A DNA stretch of 64,000 nt from Flaveria trinervia. Its lineage: Eukaryota; Streptophyta; Magnoliopsida; Asterales; Asteraceae. Position 1 is the first letter of the stretch. Each line of letters begins with the position of its first letter. A program made the translations under genes and the position numbers. The notes below the pieces were generated by a model, which was given only the letters and a program-made list of their open reading frames with translations, was not told the origin of the DNA and ran no database searches. This document shows positions 33,909 through 44,194 of this stretch, piece by piece. Location: assembly GCA_025506515.1 (NCBI GenBank), contig JACCIX010000299.1:1-64000 (forward strand), read 5' to 3'.

Positions 33909-35897
33909 ATGATCTCAAAACAGTTTAATTTCAACTGTCTTCTGGTATGCTCAAATCTTACAATATATGTCTTGTGTTATAGAAACATGGCTCATAGGTG
34001 GACTATCAACATCAAGCACAACATCTGTGCTCATCTTGACGCTACCTCCAGGAACGCCACTGATTTCGCTAGGATTATAGCCTTTCTACGTAGGTCGAGG
34101 ATCTATAAGTATATCTCTGCTCCTTGCACACCCTACTGGTCTCTACAGCAAGCGTTCTGGGAAGGTGCTTCAGTTGACAATCCAGTGAGCCTTACTGTAT
34201 ACATAGCTCCATTCTTGGCTAAGTGATTGATGTTACTTCAGCTGATCTTAGACAAGTACTAGATATGGGTGACGATGATGCCCACCCGACCAAGTTGCAT
34301 CCTTTGACATTAAGGGGATGTTTTCTAAGGATGAAGTACACTAGGGATATCAACTCAGGTGTGCTTAACAAAAGCAACCTGTGTCCCCCGTTCAAGTACA
34401 TGGCCCATGTCATACTAAAGCGCATAACATCAAGGAGGGGAGGATTTGATGATCTATCTGACCAATTCCAGAATGCATACGTTGCACTGGTGCTGAACCA
34501 CCCATTTAGCTTCTCTAACATGATTTTCTCTTACTTAATAGAGAACCTTGAGGCAAAGGCAAGGAAGGCTTCTACATGCATCCAAGGTTCTTGAAAATGA
34601 TCATAGATGAGAAGCTTCCTTTGCTGCCTCTGGAGAAGGACGATGAAGTGATATTAGAGGTGATGGATAATACCACCTTGGGTCGGATGAAGGTGTACAG
34701 GAGGAAGCAGGTGAAGCCCCCTACCAGAAGACTATTCGGGCACTTGGCAAGTGATGATTATGTGGCGCCTTCTCACAAGAAGTGGCGTAACCACCAGAGT
34801 GACTCAGACATCAAGCCGATTAAGCTACCCACTAATGATATAGGTGACGATGGCGACGACCATGGTGATGGTCAAGACGGTGAGGCTCCGGGTGGATCCG
34901 AGCTGGCTCCAAGCCACCCTGATTCTCAGGATGATGAGTCAGATGAGGAGCCTCTTGTGAGGACTGTTGGCAGTAGGGTTATGGCCACCGAGAGAAGCAA
35001 TGCGGTGGTTGGTGGATGCCATGCTAGGTCAAAGGGTGTTGCTACAGATGACACTGATCCTCCTTACACCTCATACCAGCCACTCGGCTTAGGGGGAGCC
35101 TCTTCCTCCAAGGGCTCAAGGAAGAAAATGATGACCCAACCCCATGGGAAGAAGAGCAAGAGGCAAAGGATCACCTTAATCACTACTCCACCACCACTAC
35201 CACAGCTACCACCACAACCACACTTCCTATCTCCACCCCCACAACCACTACTACCACCACCACTCCACCCGCTACTACGTCTCCAACCACCACTACCACA
35301 GCCACTCCACCACATCCCACACACATTCCACATCCTGTGTACACCACATCTACCACCACCAATCATCAAGCCGGCCCGTCCACTCACACTCACTTCACGA
35401 ATGGACCCACTCTACCCCATATCGGGTTAGAGGAACAACTGGCCAACCTCAACCATATTTTTCTAAAGCTGCTGGCTACTGATTAGCAAAGAGGTGCACA
35501 ACTCAACCAGCTCAGGAGATCAGGGAGCTTAAGCTGAGCCCACCAAGCACTTACAAGTCAAAATGAGCTGGTGCTAGCATCGGTAAAGAAGATTAAGGAG
35601 CTGGAAATGAAAAATAAGAAGACTATGCTAAAGCTGAAAGGGTCAAAAAGTGAGCCTCTCAAGATCAAGGACGGTGATGGTGATGATGGAGATGATAATG
35701 ATGACGAGGAGGATGATGATGAAAGTGAAGAAGATGTCAAGGAGGGAGTACCGAGTCAAAAATCTCAAGACGAGGATGACGAGGAAGGTGATGCTGCTGC
35801 ATTAGCCTCTCCTCGAGGTCAAGAGTGGCGGACCAAACAAAGTCAAGACAAAGGATCCTCCTCCTCCGTTCCTCCTACAGAAGAATCAATGGAGTAA
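33909..35897 (+). pseudogene. Rt8 extra ORF, N-terminal domain and linker
   Basis: Open pieces 33909-34226, 34223-34594, 34576-35430 and 35571-35897 follow each other with short overlaps. The N-terminal domain has A-R-I-I-A-F-L-R-R-S-R-I-Y, then Q-Q-A-F-W-E-G-A, F-K-Y-M-A-H-V-I-L-K-R-I, P-F-S-F-S-N-M-I-F and H-P-R-F-L-K-M-I. That order matches a plant retrotransposon ORF family of unknown function. A Pro/Thr-rich stretch (35180-35330) and an acidic Asp/Glu stretch (35670-35750) form the linker. Position between pol and the 3' LTR is that of env-like ORFs in Sireviruses, but I see no signal peptide or membrane segment. Confidence 0.65.
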
Positions 35898-36070
35898 GAC
35901 AAAAGTAGTCATTAGATGTTTATGTTTTTAAAACTTTTGTACTTAAATTATGTATTACATTAATGTAATTATTGATCACTTATGTTTGTTTGTGTCTTAA
36001 TGTTTTATAAAATGACGTATGTGTGATGTGATTAATGTCTAGAAGTTAATGTTTTATACAATGACTTATG
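35898..36070 (+). other. AT-rich break in Rt8 extra ORF
   Basis: An AT-rich stretch separates the two coding halves. It contains a near-repeat of TTAATGTTTTATAMAATGAC (about 35997 and 36047), a local duplication of about 50 bp. GT (35895) and AG (36042) ends could bound an intron, but joining them does not restore the downstream frame. Confidence 0.45.
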
Positions 36071-37127
36071 TGTGACGAGCAACTTGCTGAGATGTTCACA
36101 CTCAATCCAGACGAACTTATTAATGATGCCCTAGAAGTTAATGTTTTAACTGATGAGGAGCTGTAAGATGTTGATGAGATTGAGATTGAAGATGTTACTT
36201 TTCAACATTATCCAGAGTGCATTGACCACGAAGGAAGTATGATACCCATTTTGGTGATACTTTCGGCAGTGCTACATTTAAGAAGCTCGATGAAAAGAAA
36301 AGGAAAAGGAAAAGGATGAAAACCAAGCCCAAGCCTCGGATGCAAATGTTGATATCAAGAAGGCTGAATGGGCAGCATGTTTTGTTGAAATAAGAGCCCG
36401 TGCATGAATCCAAAGCAGAATGCCTACACCAAACTCTACAAAGTCAAGAAATATCAAAAGGTATTGGGAAAAATCATAGCATGGGCCTATTTTGAGGAGT
36501 TAAACGTATATGCTATAAAGAGAGAGAAGGGGATTGAGTACTTCAGATATCCACATGATCTAAAGACTCTTCCTAGTTTGGAGCTCAACCAACTAGCATT
36601 CTTAGATCAGCCATATGCTAATCCAAGGAACATCTCAAGTTGGTTTGAAGCTTCTTTAAAGAAAGAATACCACACCAGGTGGGAAACTTCAGACATCAAC
36701 AACTGAAGAGGTACATCCGTAGGTCTGAAGTGGATCTATATCTGGGAAGCCAAAAGTAGTGTTGAAGTGTAGTCCCTCGTGCACAATGTCAAAGATTCCC
36801 TTACGGGAAATGCCTCAGGACTTGACTCCACATTTCAAATGGTGGTATTATGATTGGAGGACATGTGAAGCGGTCATAGTTCTGAATAAATAGGACAGAA
36901 TAGAAACTATCAAGGTATTTGACCCAATGTGGCTTACCAACTTGTCAGCTGAAGATGTCTACACACTATACAAGTGGCCACTGTTCTATGACACGCAAGA
37001 TATTATACAAGCCCTCCAATTCCAAAATGTGATACGACTCTGCTTTGCGTTTGAAATACACGCAGGAGTCACAAGAGAGGAGAAGAACAAGAAATTTGAA
37101 GAGCTTATGAAGAATGTCAGACAATAG
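36071..37127 (+). pseudogene. Rt8 extra ORF, C-terminal repeated module
   Basis: It starts with D-E-Q-L-A-E-M-F, also found in Rt7 at 39325. Open pieces are 36404-36706 and 36927-37127. The first shows K-I-I-A-W-A-Y-F, then K-R-E-K-G-I-E-Y, L-E-L-N-Q-L-A-F-L and Y-A-N-P. About 130 codons later a second, weaker copy begins W-W-Y-Y-D-W and goes on to M-W-L-T-N-L-S-A-E-D-V-Y-T-L-Y. Rt12 carries the same pair. Function unknown. It ends about 25 bp before the 3' LTR. Confidence 0.65.
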
Positions 37128-37137
37128 ACTAAACTAG

Positions 37138-37152
37138 GTCCAAGGGAGAGTT
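37138..37152 (+). promoter_or_regulatory. Polypurine tract of Rt8
   Basis: GTCCAAGGGAGAGTT directly precedes the LTR. Rt7 has GTCCAAGGGGTAGTT at the same place and Rt3 has GTCCAAGGGGGAATT. Confidence 0.78.
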
Positions 37153-37883
37153 TGGTGATACATATGTCCCTAGTTTATGCGCTTAATGGAAAAGTTTGTC
37201 ACACATGTAATGAATGGGTTAAATGAAATATAATATGTGGTTGATGTTTATAATGTTTAATATTTCATAGTATTATTTTGTGTTAAAGTATAATGAACTT
37301 ACAATATAGATTTGAGGTTGTTGTGCATAGTTCTTAGTCAATAATGATTGAGAAATGTGTTCTAACTTTGTCGTATGAGTCTTCATGCGAATGCACCATG
37401 CTTATGGACCATACGCATGAATACATCATGCTGATGGACCAGTCGCACGACTGAACTAGGAGAATTGATTACTCGCACGATTGAGACATAAGATTGACAC
37501 AGTCGCACGACTAAATCTTCAGTCATGCGTATTGATCAATCGCATGATTCAGTCTTACGACTGAACCATGCTAATGGTTCAGTCGTACCATTGGAATTCC
37601 GTAACATATAAATACCACCTAAGTTGTGGAAAAACAAAACACTTGAAAGAACACTTTTTCAGTAACACACAAACCCTAGCCATCTAGAATGTCCATGGAA
37701 ACTTATCCAACTTCATAGATCAATCCTGATCGATCTCTACTCATTCATAATGTTTAGTTTCAATCTTAAATCGATCGGCTAATTGTTCTCACTGATTGGA
37801 TTACCAATAAAATAGGATTCCACACTATTTGATGCAGTATAAGCGCAAAATCTGTAGTATTCTGTATGTACACGGACCTGACA
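37153..37883 (+). repeat. Rt8 3' LTR
   Basis: It begins TGGTGATAC where the 5' copy has TGTTGATAC and ends GACCTGACA. It has palindrome words at 37440-37590 and a TATA-like ATATAAATACC near 37606. A small deletion near 37190 removes about 10 bp present in the 5' LTR. Confidence 0.88.
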
Positions 37884-39246
37884 AAAACTAATTTGCTTAA
37901 CATTCTAAATTCAAATTACAAGTCTGAGAAGTCTATGCACAAAAACAAAAGGAAAATGATAGTAAAACTAGTCTGCTACTGAGGTAACATAGAGAAAGTA
38001 GACCAGAGGTTGCCAGTTCATTATATGATGTGTTGGTGGATTCAAGACAATAGATGACTAGACTTTATTGGTGAACTAAAATTCAAACTAATTTGTTCAA
38101 CTTGTTGTGGGTTCTCATCTTATCCCTGGTTAACACAATCAATGCATTTCGAATAAGGGGTGACGAGCAAAATAAACACCAGAAATGTATGCGGATGACC
38201 ATAAAAATGAGCAAGCAAATGGAAAAACTGCAAAAGCAATCAAGCTAATGACTAACGTAATTGGTGGGTTATGTGCAAAAGAAAAAATGCTCTAAAATAG
38301 GTTGTGTGCCTTTTTGCAGAGAAGTGGCACTGACCTGAGGATAAGCATAACCTAAATATTCTAGAATCCATTGTTATTTGCGCCTCTCTAGTGTGCGATG
38401 GCACTGACCTGAGGCTTGGCATCTCTTTGAAAGCTCTTTTAATAGTTTCTTCTTGTCAAATACCCGTAGACCACTCAAAAATCTCCTGAGGAATGTTGAT
38501 TACCATATAAGTGTGAGATCCACAAATGCTTGTTGAAATAATTAAACCTAACTCATCACCAATGTGAGTCAAAAATCTGTGTATGGATTTAAGTGGACAA
38601 ATATACTAACAATCATCGTGGCTGCAACTCTCGAAACCCAAAATCAATGTGTGCATCTTATAGCTCTAGTATGATTTCTTGAGAGTGCTATTTAGTCTCA
38701 GACAAAACACGAATCTAGCATCAAAGTGCATATATAAGGGGGTCCCAAATGATTATGATTTACCTGTATGATTGCATAATGAATCGTTCTAGAAATGATT
38801 AAATTAACTTGAAGCTGTTATGCTCAAGAAGTAAATCCGTTAGAAGTAGACTAAAAGGTTTCCATTCATCTCAAACCCAAAACAACAAAAACATGTCTTG
38901 TTTTCTTTTAAATTTCAAGTTGTTTTCTATTTTCTAGTCTTTTGTTTGCGTAGATGTCGGACTATTCAACTAGATGAATTATGTGAATAACTCACTAAAA
39001 GGGATCACGTCAGAGGTGACCAATCGGTTTCAAACTAAAAGGATCATGTCTGAGTTGATCAATGGTGTTTAATTAAAAGGATCATGTCTGAGATGATCAA
39101 AGGTCACAATGTTAAATATCAAGAGTTAAAAATTTTCAAGTGTTTGAAAGTGTATGAGTTCAAGCTCATAAGTATGAGCCAATTGCACGATTGAATCATA
39201 AGGATGAGCCAATCGGATGGTTGAACCATATGTATGAGCCAGTCAC
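37884..39246 (+). other. Rt7 post-pol spacer, right part
   Basis: It continues the Rt7 spacer interrupted at 24281. It contains the duplicated GGCACTGACCTGAGG unit (38307-38455), the TCTGAG inverted repeats and a few degraded CAGTCG-type words near 39175-39250. No gene is seen. Confidence 0.75.
39003..39098 (+). repeat. TCTGAG inverted repeats, Rt7 spacer
   Basis: Three units: GATCAC-GTCAGAG-GTGACC (39003-39021, one mismatch), GATCAT-GTCTGAG-TTGATC (39042-39060, one mismatch) and GATCAT-GTCTGAG-ATGATC (39080-39098, perfect). They are spaced about 39 bp apart. Confidence 0.8.
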
Positions 39247-40380
39247 ATGATTCTTGACTTGCAAGGGATCATCAAAAGTTCTAGGAGCTACACTCCCGAG
39301 GAAGGAGAGATCACCCATGATCTAACAGATGAGCAGCTCGCTGAAATGTTTAGACTTGATCGTATTGAGATTGTTAAAGATGCTCCAGAAGTTGTTGTGA
39401 GTGATGATGAGCTAAAAGATATGAATGAGATAGAAATAGAGGATGTCATAGCAGAGCACTATCCATGGTACACTGACCCTAAAGGCAATGTTATCCCCAA
39501 TTTGGGTGAAACTTTTGGCAGTGCTACTTTTGATAAGGTAGAGGAGATGGAAAAAGAAAAAAAGAAAGATGAAAGTACAGCCCAAGCTTTGGATCCTAGT
39601 GTTGATATTAAGAAAGTTGAATGGCCAGCTTCTTTTGCTGAGATGAAAGCCCAACGCGTAACCCCAAAGCAAATTGGCTACACCAAGCTTTATAGAGTCA
39701 TGAAACATCAGAAAGTGTTAGGCAAGATTATCGCATGGGCATATATTGAAGTATTGGAAGTCTATGATGTTAAAAAGGAGATAGGGATTGAGTACATCAT
39801 ATATCCACATGATCTAAAGACTCTTCCCGGTTTTGAGCTCAACCGATTGGCAAGCTTAGATCTGTTATATGCTAACCCAGAAAGATGTCAGGATGGTTTC
39901 AAGCTGCATTGAAGAAAGAATACCACACTAGATGGGTAAACTTCAGACCTCAACAACCTAAGGTTTATTCATAAGTCTGAAGCTGATCCTATATCTAGAA
40001 AGCCTAAAGTGGTGTTGAAGTGGAGTCCCCCGTGCACAATGTCCAAGATTCCCTTACGGGAAATGCCTCAGGACTTCACTCCACACTTCAAATGTGGTAT
40101 TAACTAGAGGATAGGGGATGGTCATAGTTCTGAACAAAGATGGAAAGACAAGACTATGAGGTATTTCACCCGATGTGGCTTACAAACTTGTCTACTGAAG
40201 ATGTTTTTACCATATACAAGTGCCCACTTTTCTATGACACACAAGACATTGTACAAGCTCTTCAATTCTAACATGTTATATGGCTCTGCTTTGCGTTTGA
40301 GATACATGCAGGAGTCACAAGAGAAGAGAAGTACAAGAAGTTCCAAGAACATGTGAAGAATGTTAGACAATAGAGTAAAC
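39247..40380 (+). pseudogene. Rt7 extra ORF, C-terminal half only
   Basis: A 221-codon frame (39247-39912) starts with vector-like junction sequence and then D-E-Q-L-A-E-M-F. It has an acidic segment, E-H-Y-P-W-Y, a Glu/Lys run, and K-I-I-A-W-A-Y-I with P-H-D-L-K-T-L-P. The N-terminal domain present in Rt8 (33960-35900) is absent: similarity jumps from spacer straight to this half near 39245, a deletion of about 2.8 kb relative to Rt8. The second module copy can be followed in broken frames to about 40370. Confidence 0.7.
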
Positions 40381-40383
40381 AAG

Positions 40384-40398
40384 GTCCAAGGGGTAGTT
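40384..40398 (+). promoter_or_regulatory. Polypurine tract of Rt7
   Basis: GTCCAAGGGGTAGTT directly precedes TGTAGATAC, the LTR start. Confidence 0.75.
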
Positions 40399-41087
40399 TG
40401 TAGATACATGATGTTCCTAGTTTATATGCTTAACTAGTTTGTATTACATATGTTCCTAGTTTAAACAAGATACATGATGTTCCTAGTTGTCTTACATATA
40501 TGCAATGTGACGAAGTAATGAAATATGATATATGCTTTGATGTTTATTTATATTTGATTCATATGTATGAACTTCTTAGATAGGTTTGAGGTTGTTGTAC
40601 AGAGTTCTTAGTCAATAATGATTAATTGTGTTCAATCTAGTCAGGTGATTATTCATGCTAATGGACCATACTTATGGACCATACTCATGAATATATCAAT
40701 CGTATGATTGAGACATAAGATTGACTCAGTCGCACGACTGAACCTTCACTCGTGTGTATGACTCAATCGCATGATTCAGTCGCACGACAGAACCATGCTA
40801 ATGGTTCAGTTGTACGAATGGAAACCACTAACCTATAAATACCACCTAATTCGTGGAAAAACAAAACACGTGGAGAGATACTTCAAATACACATAAACAC
40901 TAGCCGTCTAGAGCGTCCCAAACAGCCTGTCCAAGTTCATGGTTCGTTCCTGATCGATTCCTACTCGTTCTTATATCGATCGGGTTATCGTTCTTGCTGA
41001 TTGGATCGCCAATCAAATTGTTTTGCACTATTTGATCTGGTTCAAACGCAGAATCAGTTAGTACTTCGTACGTAAATGGTCTTAACA
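40399..41087 (+). repeat. Rt7 3' LTR
   Basis: It begins TGTAGATACATGATG and ends GTCTTAACA. Near its start ATGTTCCTAGTT occurs three times (about 40409, 40449, 40478), a local rearrangement absent from the 5' LTR. Palindrome words lie at 40695-40830 and the TATA box near 40832. It is shorter than the 5' copy by about 30 bp. Confidence 0.88.
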
Positions 41088-42165
41088 AAGGCAGAAGATG
41101 CAGAGCTACTGGTACAAATCAAAGAAGAAAGAAAAGATTGTATAAGCATTTGCCTACTCTCTCTCAACTTCGAGAAAGTCTTGCACAGGAGGATGTGGTT
41201 CACAAGAATCTTAGGTAGCAGAGAAGAAGATAGGATCAAAATGATCACCTACCTAAGTGCCACAGGCCTCTATCAGGCAGATGCACTTCTTCCCTTATCC
41301 TACGACTATATTGAGTTTGAATACCTCAAAAAACTTGAGCTTGAGATACTCAAGAAAAGAGAGATCACTAAAAGGGAACTAAGGGAAGAAGCTACAAAGT
41401 CAAGAGCCATTATCCAGCAGAGCATGAAGAAGTCTGCAGACAGGCAGAGGATGATGAGCTTCTTGAATTTGTATGGATTCTCCAGAAGGAGACTTGGCCC
41501 TATGTCTCTGTCCACTATGGATGAGCATATCAGGGTAATAAAGCAGAAGATTAATAGTGGAGAGCTGATAGACTTACACTCACCTCTGAGTCAAGCTCCA
41601 CCTGAAGTGGAGGTTAAGGTTGAACAACCTGAACCTCCTACTAATCTTCTGATCCATTGCATGGTCAGACTCCCTCTCCTTCTAAACCTATGAGAGAGAA
41701 AGACCCAACTAAGAAAGACAAAGAAGATCAATCAGGTGTTGTAGGCTAGTCTTCTTAGTTAAAAGGAACAAAAAGAAAGAAAAGGACGACTCCAAATCCA
41801 AAGAGAAAGAAGAAGAAAGAAACATCCATTTCAAAATCTCAGGATGACTCAGAACATCCTGAGGATGTGCAGCCAGAGGATGCTCTATCATCTCCCAATC
41901 AAACAGCTCCTCTAGCATCAGGAAGACCCATCATGTCCTGGACATAAACCATAAATCGAGAAAGGTGGCATGTCATTAGAGATCTTGGAATTGAGAATCT
42001 CTGCACATGGCAAGGCATGTTCAATCTACCTCTGCATGTCTCTTTGACATGAGAACACACTTTCAGAGTCTGAGTGATCCTGATCATCTCATGAAGAAGG
42101 AGATGGTCATTATCCTAATGAGGACTTTCAATATCTGAAGTCTCTAAGTGTTTTGGTAGCATCAG
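41088..42165 (+). pseudogene. Rt6 post-pol ORF, right fragment
   Basis: It resumes the frame broken at 16595 with A-E-D-A-E-L-L. The open frame to 41693 contains Y-L-S-A-T-G-L-Y-Q-A-D-A-L-L-P, a helical Glu/Lys-rich stretch, and L-Y-G-F-S-R-R-R-L-G-P-M-S-L-S-T-M. Rt13 has the same words on the minus strand, and Rt12 has H-G-F-S-D-R-Q-V-G-P-M-S near 55515. Downstream, broken frames carry E-K-W-H-V-I-R-D-L-G-I-E (about 41960) and S-D-P-D-H-L-M-K (about 42073) just before the polypurine tract. Function unknown. Confidence 0.75.
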
Positions 42166-42178
42166 CCTAGGGGGAGTT
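42166..42178 (+). promoter_or_regulatory. Polypurine tract of Rt6
   Basis: CTAGGGGGAGTT-type run directly before TGTAGAG. The upstream words TTTTGGTAGCATCAGCCTAG also precede the Rt12 3' LTR, showing that the two families share this region. Confidence 0.8.
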
Positions 42179-42990
42179 TGTAGAGATTATATGAAGAGAC
42201 TGATGCAACCCAAACACCCAAAGTCTCTCCTCCATGCATGCACATGGGTACTGAAGAAGAATGCTTTGGAAGTTTCACACAAGCAACATAATATTGTAAG
42301 TGTGAAATCTTCCGAAGCCAATACAATATCTTCCGAAGCCAAAGCTGAAGTCTTTTAAAGCTTCAGAGACAAAGTCTTCCGAAGCTAACACATGAAGACA
42401 GATTTCTTCTGAAGACTTTTAGTATACATGCTTATCTGATGAACATTACATAAAGTTGGATACCTTTCCGCTGCAACTATGTAAAGTCACCAACATTCTT
42501 AAGTTGGTGAAAAGATGCATACTTTTAGTAATTGTACACTGAGGTCTTGAGTTTGTAAACTTTCTACATCATGTACTTTATTTTTTTTATAATATATTAG
42601 GATGTGAGGTATGGCATGTCATAGTCATTAGTTAAAAGGCAATCTGCCTTTTGACTCTACAATTGATTTTGTTTGTGTCTAGTTAATTGTATCCAGCTGG
42701 CCTTCAAAGTATGGCCGGCTATAAGATGTAGTATATGTATCTCAAGTACTTGTAACTTTCTAACATGCTTTTGTATCATTTGTAATAGAACTTGAGAAGG
42801 AAATATACTACAATTTTGAAAACCATCTCCTTGTGTATTTTGCTATCTTGTTCTATCTCATATCTACTTGTGTTCTTAGCATCATTTTTAGAGGTTAACC
42901 AGTTTCACTGTTTGATTAATTAAGTGTTCTTAAGCAACTCACCTCTTTGTGTTGTTGTGTTCTATTTGAATACCCTTCAACGGTCCTACA
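42179..42990 (+). repeat. Rt6 3' LTR
   Basis: An 812-bp LTR, TGTAGAGATT...CGGTCCTACA. Near its start it has several CTTCCGAAGCC words (about 42308-42400). It has an ATGTAGTATATGTAT promoter-like stretch near 42725. It matches the Rt10 LTR over its length and the Rt13 LTR start. Confidence 0.87.
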
Positions 42991-43391
42991 CACATGAACC
43001 TTGTTTCCACACTCAATACAAGCGTTGGAAGGCTTTTGATTCTTTGTAGTCCCGTGTGGTGTAGGTAGGGATGAGTATTGCTTTGAACTTGTAGCAGATT
43101 CTTGGTTGTTCTGAAGTTTCCTATGCTGAACAGAGAATGAGATCTTCACTGACTGACTTGGTTGTTTTGCAATTGGAGAAGAGATCTGTATTGGTCTTGA
43201 TTCAGCTTTTGGAAGCTTTTGAGACTTGACAATGTCAGGTGATATTTTGATCTTTGAAAACCGACACTGTCCTCTGTGTTTGCTTCATCATCTGAGCTTG
43301 TCTAGTCTCGCATACACAAATCTGCATTCAATGGATCTTGATTGACAGGATTAGGATATGTTTTTGTTATTGAAACTTTATAATTAGGTGT
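42991..43391 (-). pseudogene. gag: Rt9 gag, distal fragment with cut zinc knuckle
   Basis: On the minus strand the text has an acidic S-D-D-E-A-N-T-E-D word, then a Lys/Pro/Ser-rich stretch with Q-K-L-P-K-A-E-S-R-P, and ends N-A-C-I-E-C-G-N-K-V-H-V-C, where the Rt6 LTR takes over. C-x2-C-x4-H is the start of a gag zinc knuckle. The other half of this gag lies at 57815-59220; the Rt10 insertion with its passengers separates them. Neither fragment has an intact frame. Confidence 0.65.
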
Positions 43392-44189
43392 TGTGGAGAT
43401 TAATGAAGAGGCTTATGCAACCTAAACATCTTTAGTCTTTCCTGCATGTTGCACAAGTGCATTGAAGTAGAATGCTTCAGAAGTTTCAGATGTGCAACAG
43501 AAATACTCTAGGTGTGAAATCTTCCGAAGCCAAGACCAACATCTTCCGAAGCCAAAGATGAAGTCTTCCGAAGCATCAGAGACAAAGTCTTCCAAAGCTT
43601 CAAGTTCATGAAGACAGATTTCTTTTGAAGACTTTTAGTAACATGCTTTATCTGATGTGTTGTTCCATAGAGCTAGACACCTTTCCGCTACAACTCTACA
43701 AGTCATCAAGTAACATGATTTGGTGAAAAGGTCCATGCTTTTGGTAACTGTACATTGAGGTCTTGAGTCTGTAACTTTCTACTTTATGTACATTATCCTT
43801 TTTGTAATAGATAAGGATGTGAGCTATGGCATGTCATAGTTACAAGTCAAAAGGCAATCTGCCTTTTGACTCTACAATTGATTTTATGTGTGTCTAGTCA
43901 ATTGTGTCCAGCTAGCTTTCAAAGTATAGCCGACTGTAGGATGTTGTATAAGTATCTCATGTTCTTGTATCTTTCGAATATGCTTTGTAACACTTGTAAT
44001 AGAACATAGAGAAGGCAATATACTTCATTCTTGAAAACCAAATACTTGTGTTCTTTTTGTTCTGTCTCTTATATTACTTGTGTTCTTAGTGTCACTACTT
44101 GGTTAATCCAGTTTACTGTTTGATCTAAGTTTAGTTTATCTCCTCTTTGTGTTGTTGTGTTGTAACTTATACCCTTCAACGATCCTGCA
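43392..44189 (+). repeat. Rt10 5' LTR
   Basis: A complete LTR of the Rt6 type, TGTGGAGATT...CGATCCTGCA, with CTTCCGAAG words at about 43520-43570. Left flank GGTGT (43387-43391) pairs with GGTGC (57815-57819) beyond the distal LTR remnant. No primer site follows; instead five bases lead into Rt11. Confidence 0.82.
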
Positions 44190-44194
44190 CTACT

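Larger units (their letters stand above)
24282..37883 (+). mobile_element. Rt8: full-structure CAGTCG-family copia element
   Basis: A 13.6-kb element with, in order, 5' LTR, primer site, leader array, gag, protease, integrase, reverse transcriptase, RNase H, a 2.3-kb spacer, extra ORF, polypurine tract and 3' LTR. Flanks are AAAAG (24277-24281) and AAAAC (37884-37888). It sits inside the spacer of Rt7, so it is younger than Rt7. The LTRs look roughly 93-95% alike by eye. Stops, frameshifts and a deletion of about 200 bp in RNase H make it inactive, but its architecture is the most complete of its family here. Confidence 0.9.
16596..41087 (+). mobile_element. Rt7: CAGTCG-family copia element, split by Rt8
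   Basis: Without Rt8 the element is about 10.9 kb (16596-24281 plus 37884-41087). The order is 5' LTR, primer site, leader array, gag, pol, spacer, partial extra ORF, polypurine tract, 3' LTR. The target flanks are AAGGT (16591-16595) and AAGGC (41088-41092), a 5-bp duplication with one change. Both LTRs start TGTAGATACATGATG and end near TAACA. It lies inside the extra ORF of Rt6. Multiple stops and catalytic substitutions make it inactive. Confidence 0.85.

Noticed and set aside
33909..37127. Calling the extra ORF an envelope gene
   Set aside because: Only its position fits. I see no signal peptide, transmembrane segment or cleavage motif, and the N-terminal domain matches a soluble-looking ORF family.
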